A stretch of 64,000 nt of DNA from Nematostella vectensis (GCF_932526225.1 NC_064041.1:14602951-14666950); one strand, 5' to 3'; positions 31,793 through 45,011 are shown, counted from the first letter of the stretch. The notes: generated by a model from the sequence alone, not told the origin. A program made the numbers and translations.

Positions 31793-32653
31793 ATGAGTAG
31801 CGGGAATGCCTCCAGGCAGACAGGATTTGATCCAAAGACCATGCCTTCTGCGGTAATTGTCTCTCTTAGCGTGTTCAATGCGCTCAATAGCGTCCTCGGA
31901 ACACTGGTGAATTTTGCCGTGTGCGTTGTGATCTACCAGAACGAGGAATTACAGAATGGTCTGGATTTACTCATTGGAAACTTGTGCCTGGCTGACTTGG
32001 CCGTATGCGCACTAGCGGAGCCTATGTATATCGGCTTCCTTCACAGTAAACTAAATGACCAGTCCTCAAAGGCTTTCGAAACCATTTCTGTTATCACCCT
32101 ACACGCTGTAGCGATTAACCTAGTCGTGATTGCCATTAACCGAATGAACGCCATCGCTAACCCATTCAAAAACACCTTCATCTTCTCAAAAGCGAAGGTC
32201 TTAATGTTGATTTCGTGCGTCTGGATTGGTGCTATCCTAATGGCGGTATTTCTTCTGGAGACCCAGGAAGGCAAAGCCTTCTCACCGTACTCCCACCTTC
32301 TCCTCATTCTAACCTTCCTCCTCGCTTACGTAAGAATATTCTGGATAGCCAACAAACAGCAGCGAAAGATAGACATTCAGAGAGAGGCTATCAGCCATAA
32401 TTTTCAGCAAGTGCGCTTGCAGTGTGCGAATCGCGCAGCTAGGACGACGGCCCTGATTGTACTATCTTTCATGATTTGCTTCTTCCCAGATACGGTATAC
32501 GACTTTATCGAAGATGTGGACGTCATGATCGAGCGAAAAAAATGGCTTTTTTCGTTGTTGTATTTTAGCTGCCTGTTAAATCCTTGTATCTATATGTTCC
32601 GAACTGATTCTTTTAAGGCGGCGCTAAAGAGAACTTTGGGGATCTCGAACTAG
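31793..32653 (+). CDS. class A (rhodopsin-like) GPCR, single exon, divergent
   Basis: A single-exon 286-residue frame with seven hydrophobic segments. Family landmarks: Asn in TM1 (LVNFAVCVV), LADLAV in TM2 with the conserved Asp, CFFP in TM6 in place of CWxP, and NPCIY in TM7 followed by a short basic helix 8 region (FRTDSFKAALKRTLG). The usual DRY at the end of TM3 is NRM (AINRMNAIANP), and I see no Cys at the start of TM3, so the extracellular disulphide may be absent. The N-terminus is short with one NAS sequon and there is almost no C-tail. The ligand cannot be predicted; such orphan receptors are numerous in anthozoans. ATG at 31793 is the first in frame. Confidence 0.85.
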   Translation: MSSGNASRQTGFDPKTMPSAVIVSLSVFNALNSVLGTLVNFAVCVVIYQNEELQNGLDLLIGNLCLADLAVCALAEPMYIGFLHSKLNDQSSKAFETISVITLHAVAINLVVIAINRMNAIANPFKNTFIFSKAKVLMLISCVWIGAILMAVFLLETQEGKAFSPYSHLLLILTFLLAYVRIFWIANKQQRKIDIQREAISHNFQQVRLQCANRAARTTALIVLSFMICFFPDTVYDFIEDVDVMIERKKWLFSLLYFSCLLNPCIYMFRTDSFKAALKRTLGISN

Positions 32654-35600
32654 ATAAGGATCCCCCCTCCTATCAAAATCAAGACTTATTTTATCTAAAG
32701 TGACTACTTTACTACAAAAACGAGCGATGTGTTCGTGAGAAGAACTCAATGTTGAATAGGAGGCAAAATTTCCAATTGACAAATTCAGCAAACATATTAA
32801 GCCTCCCGCATAGTAAATAAGGCGCCGCGTTTTAATTTGTCATATTTATATTCTCCGCTTCCCCAGTTTTTTTTTTTTTTTTTTTTTTTTTGCAGTTGTT
32901 ACATGTTGTATAATAATGTTGCATTATATGCTGTTTTTTTAAGATCTGGAATAATTTAACACCAGCTGTGAGAATGAGAAAAAAAGAAAGTATTCATATT
33001 CATCCATTCACTAAATATATAAAGAAATAAAATATAATAATTCATCTTCATATAAAATTCATTTTTATTTGATAATGAAGTTAAAAAGTATTTTATTTTC
33101 TAGAAGAGATTTCCTATGATAATGAGAAGTGTGTGCGAAAGTAAACGAAAAACGAAATTAAAAAATAAATTATTGTTGTTATGTAAATCACATTAACATC
33201 TTTGGCAGCATGCTGCCACGGTGATGTAGAAATTGTGAATTATTATCTCATAAAAAAAAAACAGTTTAAAATGAAAAAAGGACACCCGCAAATATAGAGT
33301 TGTACCACGTGATACCGGGCAGAACCTATGGAAAACAATTGGTGCCGAAAAATGCTTTATTCTTCATAAAAACCGTAATTAACAACGTTTGTATCAACAC
33401 ACTTGTGCTAACAATGTAATCTTGCTAACACGGAGTTTTCACAAATTATGTTTTACAAAATGAGGGACCTCTTTTTTTATTACAAAGCCGCAGAAGATTT
33501 TACTACAAAGTGCGTCAGCATTTTTTTTTTACCACTTCCCTTAATTACAAAGTGCGTCAGGTATTACAGATCGTATTTCAAGTACAATACAATGTTTCAG
33601 ACACCCATGATTCCATTTGAGCCCGAGAGAAATTGAAACAATTACGTTAATTACGGCGGTCCCTTCTTTAGATAATTTCGTAATCTCATCACGCTTTCTT
33701 ATAATTGTTTTATCTTATTATTCTATTATTGCGTTTTTTTCTCCCTACAACTAACCCACTTTAACCTCGATATATCGAACTTGCCTCTAATAAAGTACGC
33801 CATCAATATTTCTAATTTGAATCCCCGATAATTTGAAGTTATAACAATTTTTTTACGGAATTCAGAGTAACATATAAAGATTCAAATAAAGAACAAAAAG
33901 TTCACGACTGCATTTTACTTTGCCAATTTTCGAAATTTTCACCCTATAACGGAATAAGAAAATTCAGTTGTTTTTTTAAAGGGAGCTTTTAACACTTTAG
34001 TTCATTTAAATCTCAATTTTCTTTCCTTTTTTCTCGTGTCTTTTGTGACCTAACTTGCTATTTTGGCATCATAATAACTTTGCCGACAAACGAGTTCCGC
34101 GCCAGGTGCGTTTGATCAACGTTTCGTGATACAAGTCGAACAGCCGGCCTAATTGGTTTGTTCATTTCTTTAACGTCTACATAAGAAAACTTAATTATTT
34201 TTGCGGGTTTCATTGAGCTTTTATTGGTTATTAGAACTGAAATGGTTTCAAATTATGGATGGAAATAGATTTTTTTATGTGACTTGGTTTTGTGCGGGAA
34301 CGTTTAATGGCGATTAAAAAGTGCTATATTACAATTTCTGATCAATATTTATTTCTTAATTTTGAGGTATTAATATACAGTTCGTATTATTTGACATCAG
34401 CGCGAAAAAAACTAATACAAATATATTGATATAAGAAATATTTATTTTTTAATAAGAATCGAGAGATCGACACCAACTATATGTGATAAAACGTGATAAA
34501 AATAGACTACTCTGATAAAATACTAAATCTCTTACACTAAACTTATAATTCTTGACCGAGAACTCTTGAGCATGTTCGATCTATTATTTTCTTGGTCTAA
34601 AAATACAATGCCAAACACTCATCGATATGGTAGCAACTGTACTTTGGGCTAGCTGTACACAGGACAGGGGGCGACAATTAGCTTGTAAGGGGGTGGGGGC
34701 TTTTTTCTTTTCGAACCAAATAATGAAACCTTTTTTTCCCGGAAGCCTCCCCCCCCCCCCCCCCCCCAACTAAAAAGTTTGCTCCTAAAGCACAGATTTC
34801 AACAGATAATGTTATCAGGCTTTTAGTGCAATGTCGGCAATCAGCCAAAGCACCTCTTCTGCTCTCCATATCTCGTTAAAATTGTCTTAATAATTAATTT
34901 TCATGCTTTTTGCATAAAAAAATAGTGCTAAAACGCACTTTATTTATATCTAAAGTGGAAATTCAAATGAAATTGAAATGCTCAGAACAGGGGAGAGGAA
35001 AGGGGGTCACTACAATAAGCAGGTGACTTGCAATAAGAAATCACGTGACTTTTTGGTGGACAAACTCGCGCGCGCCTGCTTTTGAAGTAAAATAACAACG
35101 AAAAGCAACTTATTTAGCGCTTTCGAATCAGACAAAAATGTCACGAGTGGGTCTATTTTCATTTTAATTTTTTTTCGTCGCTCTCTGGAAGTGACGACAA
35201 CAGCAATTGGACGCTTGTTTTCGTGGGAGGAGTTTACCACTCAAAAAGTCCCGTACACTTATTAGACTTGCAAATCAACTAGTGAACTTCAAGTTACTGT
35301 ACAGTACGTGTATCATTGAAGCTAAAGAAATCGAGCGAATCTACGAATTTAGGTGCCCCGGAAGCATTTATATTATTCAAAAAAACTAAACAATCTAATG
35401 TCATCAACTTAGATGGTTTGATGTTTGATGTTTTGTTGATTAGTTTTGTCACAGCATTGAATATGTACATAAAAAACTAGAAGTACAGCTAGAATACAGA
35501 GTATCCTTTAAGACTACCTTTGTTTTTCATTCTTTTATAAGCCGTTCAATCCCCCCCCCCCCCCCCCCCCCATTGATGAATGTGTTAGAGATCCTTTTAT

Positions 35601-35998
35601 CGGGTCCTTTTTCTCTGCTACAAACCTTGTATATCAAGATTTCAAACCTCAAGCGCAACCAGACCACTCCCTCTCTCCTTTCTTTGCTCTTCTTCAGCTA
35701 GTACCACATGTAGTATTTACAGTGCGATGCATGCTAGCATGGCCACCTTTACAACTTAGTACATCAAGACAGTGAGGAAGCAAGAAACGTGATTATTGAC
35801 ATGGACTTCACTAGCAAAACATCAAGGCAAATAAATGCTTCAGTGCGCATCAGAGTATGACAAAATCCTCCTAGTTATGAAGTCCAAATCCATTAAAAAC
35901 TGTCATTCTCCTTTTGGCCTCCTTTCCTAAAAAGATGCATTTGTGGCCCGGTTATAGCGCGCACCACACTATAATACAATACGGCAATAAAAAATACC
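32654..35998. other. intergenic, first GPCR to DOK
   Basis: AT-rich; a T22 run (32869-32891), repeated ATTACAAAGTGCGTCAG motifs (33480-33570), poly-C runs (34751-34768, 35551-35571) and a diverged piece of the CACGTGACT repeat (about 35030-35075). No gene recognised. Confidence 0.6.
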
Positions 35999-38900
35999 TT
36001 AATTCTTTTTTAAAAGCCCCCTTGCCATGTTTAATGATTTAGGTCTCTGCTGTGAAGGCATCTCTGGCTCATCGTATATATCCTCTGTTAGCTCTGCTGG
36101 TGCCGATGGGGACCGCACCTCTCTATTTCTAGGAAGACCATCAACAGATCCACTTGTATGTCTATTTCCTTCACCTATTTCGGCATAGTCCTCAGTTTCA
36201 GGGATGATATCTTCCGGGACCTTTTTATGCTTTCGTCTTGCTGGTTGAGGCTTCTTTAGATCTAGTCCATCTGCGACCAATGTCGCCCTTAAGTTTGACA
36301 CCAAGCTGGACATTCCTGGAACTCTGCTCAGAACGTCAGGTGCGCTGGCTTTGCGTGGTTTATAAGGGAGAGGGGGGTTATTAGACTCCCTTGTTGACGT
36401 CTCCTCAGGCTTCCCACTCGGGGTTATTGTTGCATAGTCAACACTTGAGTAGAAGTCCTGGTCAGGAGACATACTGTACTGGCTGTCAGTGAAGCTCCCT
36501 GAGGCATCTAAAGGGCAGAGCCCCGACACTATGCTGGAGATACTGGAAACTGAGCTTCTGTCTTTCCCAGAGGTCAGGTTCAGATCTGGAGCATGTGATA
36601 TTCGAGGTGGTGGAATAGGTTGTTGTGGGGAGCTTAGAGGGCATTTTCTAGGGGGGACCACTGGGCTCGACTGAGTCTTCCGTAAAGGTAGATGTGAGGG
36701 ACGAAAATCACTCCTGTCTAAAGTACTGTAATCTTCAAGTTCTGATTTAGTTTTTGGCCCAAGAGTCGACGTATTATGCAAAAGGACATTATAATTATCA
36801 CCATCCTCTTCAATGCTACCTTGTTGGTAACTTCCAAAATCCAAAGCCCTTGCCGGACCCTTCTTAGGCGTTGTATGGTCTAGGCTATCGTAGCTGGATC
36901 CCAAATCTTGTGGGGAGCTTTTATTGTCATAAAGACCAGGACTGGAGGTTTTAGTCGGAGAGACAGGAACATGCAAAAGAGTGTTATACATATCTCCTTC
37001 CACTTTCCCTCCAGTAAAACCTTCAGACATGCTGGCCCCTTGCACGTCACTAATAGTGTTATAAAAGTCTTCAGAATCAAATTTTCCATCGCTATGAATA
37101 CTTTGTGGTTTTCGTTTGGGTATAGAAGGAGTTAGTGTGTCGTACCCCTCCATGTTCTGATTGTTCTCTAAAAATTCATGTGCCGCACCCATACTCAGAG
37201 TATCAGAGTCCATACTAGCCAACGAGTCTCTTGCACTACTAAAAGATGTTATGGACTCCCGAGGTTTAACATGACCATAAGGAGATGCATAACCATCTAC
37301 TCGATCCATACTCCCGCCTCCTGTGAGCTTTCGAGGTGGTAAGACATTTTGGTCGTAATTAGGATGGGTTGGGTGGGGAGGGTTGGGAGATGGTGAGGCA
37401 TGTAGGTGGTCATAACTCTTGTTTTGAAGTTTCAGTGTCTGCGGCAGGCTGTCGATTGGCTGAGAGTGTTGTAATCTAGGGTGCGGTTTCTCAGGGGTGG
37501 AGCTACCCCCTCTTGAGGCCCTTGACTTGATAACCGTGTCAAGTACTTTATAAATCTCATCATGTTGTGATGTTAGAAATGAGAATTTCCCTTCCCCTGT
37601 TGGGGCTCGTCTTCCTGCCTCTATAGTGAATTTCCCCTTATTGCTCATATATCTTCGCAGACATGTAAATGGCCATGCAACAAGCTGCAAGCCGTCGTTC
37701 GCGGTGATCAGGCGCAACTCATTATCAGCAATGTGAAGGTGGCACATTTCACAGGCGCCGATTCTTTGCATTAATTCATCTTGTACTGGGTCAACCATGA
37801 ACGATTTGACTAAGAAAGGAATAGGTCAAGTCATTACAAATTGGTTGGAATGATACAGTAGTGCAGCCAAGGTTGTATATAATGTGGGGAAATTAGCATT
37901 TTAGGGAATGGCCTGAGGTTGAAAGGTATATAAATTGTCTTTAATAAATGTAGGATTTTCCCAGAGGGTATATAGTAAATATAAATGGAAATACCCTGAT
38001 GATTGGAATAAGCATACAAAAGCACCACTAGATTGACACCACTCTGGTGTAAATCTTCATTTTATTTAGCTCTAGTTTACATTCGCACATTTCAACGATA
38101 TTGTCATCGATTTATAGACAACATAATCTCCTTCATGAATGCAATTTCAAACAACAGTTTATCGCAAATAAAGTTTTGTTCTCTATCAATTCAAAAGCCT
38201 CTCCAATACCCCCACACACACACTCACACACACCCAAAGACCACCCAAAAAATTTAATAAACACCCCCTAGTGCTTATTTGAGTCATTACAGGACATATC
38301 AATTTTTTTTCAGTTGGAGATTAACCAGGGAAGACCTCTGGCTTTACCAGAATACTTTGCAAGTTTGTGATAATAAACAAAGACAGAATGTGCACATTAA
38401 TGGAAATGGTTATAAAATCAGGATTATCATTAAATCAGGCATAAAAAAATGGCTTCGGTTACTCGAGAGGCTATCAGGGTGAATAAATCACAAAGTGTCA
38501 TGGACAAGGAATGGTTATCAAGCCCTTCTTGAATGTACAGATAACAGGTTCAGTACTATTCATACAAACATTAGTCTTAATCCCTGACAGTAGAAATATC
38601 TTCTCTCTACATGAGAAAAGAGGCTTTTGCTAGGAGGAAACTCTGTTATACTTCTGATGAAGCATTATTTCAAAATCTTCGCTTCAATGACCGCATAAAA
38701 ATGTTTTCAGGATATGAAATCAATTTGCAATGGACAATTGAACAAAAGGTTGCTATTATGAATTAAGTGATTAGTCATAAATGGGTAATTCTTTTAGTTA
38801 TTGCGCCCTAAACAGCGTGCGGGACAGATAATTAAATTCCATAAACATCAATAAACAACCTTGCACGAGTGTCAGATGCCATAGGGGATACGGAATTTGA

Positions 38901-39512
38901 AAAGTTTTTCAACTGGATAAATAAGTTTCCCTTGTTTGGTTATCGCAAATAATCTAAAATCTTCGATAACTTACCTATATTTTCCTTCTCAAGAAGTAAG
39001 ATCCAATTATTTTCTTCTTCTTCTGAGTGCGCGGATAGTCTAAACGTGTGTTCCACTGTCTTGATGTCGAAGGCGAACTTCCTCTTTGGGTCGTGGATTT
39101 TCATAACTTCGTACCCGGGGTACAGAGTCAGTACTCCCTTCGGCTCTTGTCTTCTCCAGTTCCGATCTTTATAATACTCCAAACATTTAATGCTGCTAGC
39201 AAGGAAATGCTTGTATACAAAATAACGCTTCTTCCAATCCCTTTTGCCGTGGTCCTCGGCCGTGGAACACTTTTCTAAATAGCCCTGTAAATAACGACAC
39301 AACTCGTGACTCGCTCGCTAACATGTTACAAATCACATATTGCAACTTGAAACTTTCGTGGATATCTCGCGTTTTATTGAACGGTTCATAGATACGTCTT
39401 TATTGGTAATATCCTAAATGCTTTCGCAAGCATTGGCTGAGATTCGTATGGGGTTAATGCGTCGGAAAACAAAAGTTATAGTACCCACCTCCAGAAGGAC
39501 ATTCACCTCCAT
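35999..39512 (-). CDS. DOK-family docking protein (PH + IRS-type PTB + tyrosine-rich tail), 3 exons
   Basis: Exons 39512-39489 (MEVNVLLE), 39284-38975 and 37809-35999 join in phase to 714 residues. Exon 2 is a PH domain (GYLEKCS...WKKRYFVYKHFL...NNWILLLEKENI). The start of exon 3 is an IRS-type PTB domain (GACEMCHLHIADNELRLIT...LVAWPFTCLRRYMS...GRRAPTGEGKFSFLT). The rest is disordered, Pro/Ser-rich and full of SH2-docking-like tyrosines (YNTISD, YNTLLH, YDSLDH, YNVLLH, DYSTLD, DYATIT, DYAEIG, IYDEPE). DOK proteins are phosphorylated by receptor or cytoplasmic tyrosine kinases and recruit RasGAP, Nck and similar partners at the membrane. I cannot assign DOK1-3 versus DOK4-7. The tail is longer than in vertebrate DOK1 (about 480 residues in total). 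A 57-bp minisatellite lies just upstream of the start. Confidence 0.88.
37810..38974. other. DOK intron 2
   Basis: 1.2-kb AT-rich intron with a short CACACA/CACTCA run at about 38213-38235. Nothing else recognised. Confidence 0.6.
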
Positions 39513-39811
39513 CTTGCGAAGCCATGCACAGAAATTCCACTTCCGCTTGGACGCGAGGAGCTGGGTACTACTATGTTAGAAGTCAATAAAGAAAGAGACA
39601 GAGACAGAGACAGAGAGAATAATTAAAGAAAGAGAGGGGAAAAGACAGACAGACATAGAATGAGAAAGAAAGAGCATACCTGTCAACCTCCGAAATCTTA
39701 AGGCTTGAGAATTTCTCGGGGGAGGGGTGGGGTATTTTCGTTTTTCTGGGAAAAGAGAGAGAGAGGGGGGGAGTGGGGGGTGGTAGTGTAGGAAGGAGCT
39801 TCACGTCGCTA

Positions 39812-40432
39812 AAACATTGAGTTTACTGGCTGTTACAGGACAGAGTAAAGTAAAAGGGAGCGACTATTTAACATTGAGTTTACTGGCTGCCACAGGACAG
39901 AGGAAAGTAAAGGAAGCGACTATTTAACATTGAGTTTACTGGCTGTCACAGGACAGAGGAAAGTAAAGGGAGCGACTATTTAACATTGAGTTTACTGGCT
40001 GTCACAGGACAGAGGAAAGTAAAGGAAGCGACTATTTAACATTGAGTTTACTGGCTGTCACAGGACAGAGGAAAGTAAAGGTAGCGACTATTTAACATTG
40101 AGTTTACTGGCGTCACAGGACAGAGGAAAGTAAAGGGAGCGACTATTTAACATTGAGTTTACTGGCTGTCACAGGACAGAGGAAAGTAAAGGTAGCGACT
40201 ATTTAACATTGAGTTTACTGGCGTCACAGGACAGAGGAAAGTAAAGGGAGCGACTATTTAACATTGGGTTTACTGGCTGTCACAGGACAGAGGAAAGTAA
40301 AGGAAGCGACTATTTAACATTGAGTTTACTGGCTGTCACAGGGCAGAGGAAAGTAAAGGGAGCGACTATTTAACATTGAGTTTACTGGCTGCCACAGGGC
40401 AAAGGAAAGTAAAGGGAGCGACTATTTAACTT
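39812..40432. repeat. 57-bp minisatellite about 300 bp upstream of DOK
   Basis: About 11 units, each with ACATTGAGTTTACTGGCTGT, CACAGGACAGAGGAAAGTAA and AGGGAGCGACTATTTA. Units differ by single bases and a 2-bp deletion (GGCGTC for GGCTGTC). Confidence 0.9.
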
Positions 40433-41790
40433 TTGAGGGAAGATTTTTGGAAAAAAACATTTCATTCTTGTCCTTCGGGTCTAGATAAACAGATAAAATT
40501 GGGTCCAAAGAATAATCCCCATGACATGACAAAAAATACCCTTCACGCCATACTCACCCTTTTGTAAGAAAATACAAAATTATTCGGTTACTTTTGTTTT
40601 TTTCTTTTTTTCAAACGTTTTTTTTTTTTTTTCGTCATCTGGTGTGAGTAAAGGAACTCCGGTCCGCAATAAATGGGACCTAATAGCTAAGTTGGGTAAA
40701 TATAACGTTATAACATTTTAAAAGCATTTAAAAATAAGTATTCAAAAATATTTATTGTGAAATACAAGTAAAATAAAGATAATATCAAGCATTTGCTATC
40801 GTTAATTAATGCTATACAAGTAAAAACACACGTTTCCTTACCGACTTTTTAGCCTTATCTACGGACAATTACAACAGATCACCAAAAGGCCCTATGGTGA
40901 TCAATTTTGCTTGTCTACGCAACTCAGACATATGCAGGGGGTCTCTGCCATTTAAGACAGCTTTTAAAAAATAATATATCTCATTGAGTCATGGGGAATC
41001 TTAACATTTCCCAAAGCACTCATGTGCAGCTATGCAATTAACGTTACACAGTGCTTTTAGCGCAGGATATACGACTCCATAGTGGTATAGCCGTCATAAA
41101 TCGTGATTATGTTTGGAGTCTCATTGATCGTTGTTAGCCCCTCCCCACATCAGAAATATTTTAAAGGGTCATAGTCAGCCTCATCGTTGTTATTGTTTTT
41201 ATTCAACAATCGAAGAAAAATGATGTGACGGCAATAGCCATCTTAAACAAGGTTTTATTTTTCATTTATTGGCAAAATCAATCGATGTCGCCATAAGATT
41301 CCTAAAGCAGACGATGGAAACGGGATGCTTTCTCAGGCTCGCTATTCTGCTTGCTTTGTGACAGCCGTGAGCTATAACGAAAAGTGGGAGCTTGAATATG
41401 ATATAAAGTATATCTTATATCGGCTATAATAATCACAAATTGCTGTATTATATACCCCTATTTGAAATAAGGTTACACTCGAGATTCCATGTAACGAAGC
41501 TCTCAATGGTTCAGGGATAAGAAACAAGTGACAAGTACAACTCTGGTCTTTGAAAACCATGTGAATCAAGAATGCTACAGACTTCATAACCTGGACTTGA
41601 TTTGAATTTCGATTATATACTTATTTATTTGATACCCATAAAGCACTGCAGGTTACGACACATGAATCTCCGAGTGCATGACCTTATGAAAAAGGTATCG
41701 GATATTTCGACAGGCCAATACCTGCCTTCTCTAGGTTTATATGAATATTGAAAAATATTGACTGTTATATACGCTAACCTGTCCCTAACT

Positions 41791-42240
41791 GTCGACGCAG
41801 ACACAAGGTGCGTATACCAGCAGGATAGACGTTGTCCAGCGGTTTTCTTCCTAGACTAGATTAATTCACCAGCAGACTATCGCAATAGGAGACTTGCGCT
41901 AAGAGATCACGTGACTATTTGGGTGGCAAACTCGCTCAATATTGCACAAATAATGCGAAGAAATCTCGAAATATCCATCAAAAAACAATGATTCGTACTT
42001 CATTTACCAAATGCAATCTAAAATATTACAGTAGCTTTCCAAAATCAACGGATGAAAATGGATGCTTTGCGCTAAGAGATCACGTGACTATTTGGGTGGC
42101 AAACTCGCTCAATATTGCACAAATGATGCGAAGAAATCTCGAAATATCCATCAAAAAACAATGATTCGTACTTCATTTACCAAATGCAATCTAAAATATT
42201 ACAGTAGCTTTCCAAAATCAACGGATGAAAATGGATGCTT
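41791..42240 (+). repeat. dispersed repeat, copy with an internal tandem duplication of about 170 bp
   Basis: Starts GTCGACGCAGACACAAGG. The second part (GCGCTAAGAGATCACGTGAC to GAAAATGGATGCTTT) is present twice in tandem (about 41896-42068 and 42069-42241). The first 205 bp are almost identical to the reverse complement of 51435-51641. Confidence 0.85.
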
Positions 42241-43913
42241 TCTCGCATTTGGTGTTTAGCAAGGATGACAAGACGGCGGCACACGGAGAAGCTTTTCATA
42301 AAAATTAGTACTAAAAGTGACACCTAAGGGCAATTCCACTACTCAGAAGATGCAAATGTGGATAAAAAAAATATAATCCCATAAGGTAGGGTGCTAAGAT
42401 TTGAAAGGCTTCGATATTTTTGTGGTATTTGATTAAATGGATAATATCGTCCCATAAATTTACCCTAACGGTTAATCCGTGAAAGAGGTTTATTTCTGCT
42501 GTAAACACGGGAAAACAGGGTACAGTGTCACATGTATAGTGCCCACATATCACAGTGGTGAAATCTCAAGCCAACCAGACTAGTGCAAGCACTACACGTC
42601 TCGTCCATCAAGCTCTCTACAAAATCTGTCTGAAACTGCAACCTAATGCAATAAACGTAAGCCCATCTAATAGGATAAGATAAATTTCCGTGAATCAGAG
42701 TAAAGGTTTCATTACCGTTCAACAAACAAATATGACATCCTTACACAGACTTGAAAATACAGCGTTGCCAGCTCATTTCCATACGGTATCGCAGATTGGA
42801 TCTGTGGGTGTTTCGTGGTTCTCTATTAACTTTGTATCAGACGGACATCAAGGACGACACTCGAGAATACTACGTCTAGCGATACCTGGTGCATCGGGAT
42901 AACCTTTAACTCTTCAACACGACTCGCGAATTGTATATACAGAGTATATCGGGAGAACGGCCGCCTCGTAAGGCGCTTAGGAAACGCGCATTTTCACATT
43001 GGGTTAATCCTTTAAAGGCCTCAGTCCCGAAGGTTTAGTCGATATCGGTGAGCACAAAAAAAAAAGACGATGGGCACTTGAATTTCGGCATCGCGTGGCT
43101 TCGTGTTGATGCTTCTTTTTTTAAGATACCGCAGTGGTACATGGAAAGATTAATCCCTAAATTACTTTACAAAAAAAGGAAAACAAAAACACGCAGAGGA
43201 AATGAGACATTTAGACTCGAGAAGGGCATCGCGTGTTTTCGTGTATAGGCGTTTTTAAGAGATAAGAGAGTGGCATGGAACGATAAATCCTTAAATTACT
43301 TCCCTAAGAAAGCAGAAACAAAACGCCAAGAGGAAAGAAAAAAAGTGTCGGTTACGCTAGGACGTCGCAGCTAAAAAGAGCTCTTTAATTTGGCAGTAAA
43401 CTCGCGGAAAGAATAAATCAAGTACTGACGTTTTAGCCTAATTAAGAACGTCATCGGTCTGTTTTATATTCGCGCAAGTTAGCAGTCTGTCAATCCGAGA
43501 AGGACAAGGTTGGCAAGACGCTGGCTACACAAACAATAACCCGACGACTTTATTTATTAGTATTGGTTGATTGGGTACGCAAACGGCGCGACGGAAACAC
43601 AGACGTTAATTCCCTCAGGAGGTGAAACGTTTACGACCAAGGCTGCGTGTTATAGAATGCACTGACCTTTCGTGGCCACTTAGGGTTCTTAGCAGAACGA
43701 CTTGAAAGCCAACACAAAAACTGCTTTGAAAACTACGAGAATGAACACAAGGTTTCTGAAGAGAAGGTTGAGGTACTTATACAATTTCGCTCACTGGGAG
43801 TAGTAAGCTCTTTGTAATGCAATAAGCCAAGATTAATTGAGCAGAAGCTTTATTCAAATTCTACACCAAAGACTCAGCAAACGTTGGGGTTTAGCAGTCC
43901 TCAATTCTGTGTC

Positions 43914-45011
43914 ATGGGTGAAGCGGCACTTGTTTCTTTACAAAACACCAGCACTTCTTCGAACAACACCCTGGGAGTACTTCCAGGCCCGTCACCGTTT
44001 AATTTCAGCTGCGAACACGGCCCAATTCCTTCAGACGAGCAACTCCAAGGGATGTTTCAGTCAGTTTGTGGATGCCAAATTGTATCATCGACTCTCTTAG
44101 TAACGCCAATGGTGGAAAACTTTTTCAATAAATTCTTTTTATCTATATCAGTGATTGGAAATCTGCTGGTCATCCTTATACTGCATCGAATGCGACGAGG
44201 GTTTTTCAACTCTGCCATGAAAGTCTTACTGCAAAACTTGTCTGTCGCAGACACCGCTGTTTGCGTGCTTTATAACATCAATGAAGCCATCGGGCGCAAC
44301 TCGCACTTCACACTGGACTCCACTTGTAAGCTTTTCACGGGTCTCCTCTGGGCTTCTCTCTGCTGCTCGTCGTGTTCCGTATGCTGCGTTTCTATTGAGC
44401 GTTATTTGGCAGTAGTCCATCCATTGGAGTTTAACCTCACCAAGCGCAAGGCATTTCTCATGGCGATATTCTCGTGGTACTATTCACTGTTATTCACCTT
44501 CCCTGATTTTTACTTTGTTGAACGTGTGGACCTGAACGCTTGTACGCGCGGGACAGTCCACTTATGTCTTTACAGCCACTGGCAAGGGACAGACGTCATC
44601 ATGATGAATCTACTGAACGTCACTGCCACTTTCGTGGTGCCACTAGCTGTGGTTTTATTCACGAATATCTCGATCATGAAAATTCTGTTATTTCCCAATG
44701 AAAACACTAAACAAGTCCAGAAGAGTGGGGACAGACGAAATCGTCACTCAAACGTCGTGATTATTGTCCTGTTGCTAACCGCGATCTACGTGGCGTGCTC
44801 GATACCTTTTGCGGTGTACTATGTGCTTACGGTGATTCCACAGAAGGTCGAGCTACCAAAAAAGTTCCCCCAAGTGGCGTATTATCTGATGCTGGCAAAT
44901 AGCTCCTGTAATCCATTCGTTTATTCGTTTTTCAGTGCGGATTTTCGCCGAGAGTGCGTTCGGTTTCTACTAACGCCGTATCGTTGGTTTAAGGAACATT
45001 TCTTAAAATAA
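43914..45011 (+). CDS. class A GPCR, peptide-receptor-like, single exon
   Basis: ATG 43914 opens a 365-residue frame ending at TAA 45009-45011. The N-terminus has several Asn-glycosylation sequons (NTS, NNT, NFS). Seven TM segments carry standard marks: GNLLVI in TM1, NLSVADTAV in TM2, Cys before TM3 (STCKLF), ERY at the end of TM3 (SIERYLAVVHPL), CSIPF in TM6 and NPFVY in TM7, followed by FRRECVRF. The pattern is that of neuropeptide or orphan rhodopsin-like receptors; the ligand is unknown. AATAAA at 45056-45061 would give a very short 3' UTR. A longer in-frame start would need a TTG codon at 43884, so I chose the ATG. Confidence 0.88.
   Translation: MGEAALVSLQNTSTSSNNTLGVLPGPSPFNFSCEHGPIPSDEQLQGMFQSVCGCQIVSSTLLVTPMVENFFNKFFLSISVIGNLLVILILHRMRRGFFNSAMKVLLQNLSVADTAVCVLYNINEAIGRNSHFTLDSTCKLFTGLLWASLCCSSCSVCCVSIERYLAVVHPLEFNLTKRKAFLMAIFSWYYSLLFTFPDFYFVERVDLNACTRGTVHLCLYSHWQGTDVIMMNLLNVTATFVVPLAVVLFTNISIMKILLFPNENTKQVQKSGDRRNRHSNVVIIVLLLTAIYVACSIPFAVYYVLTVIPQKVELPKKFPQVAYYLMLANSSCNPFVYSFFSADFRRECVRFLLTPYRWFKEHFLK

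Larger units (their letters stand above)
39513..43913. other. intergenic, DOK to second GPCR
   Basis: Holds GA-rich microsatellite sequence (39585-39670), a dispersed repeat (39675-39745), the 57-bp minisatellite (39812-40432) and the CACGTGACT element (41791-42240). The divergent promoters of DOK and the GPCR must lie here but no clear motif was found. Confidence 0.6.
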
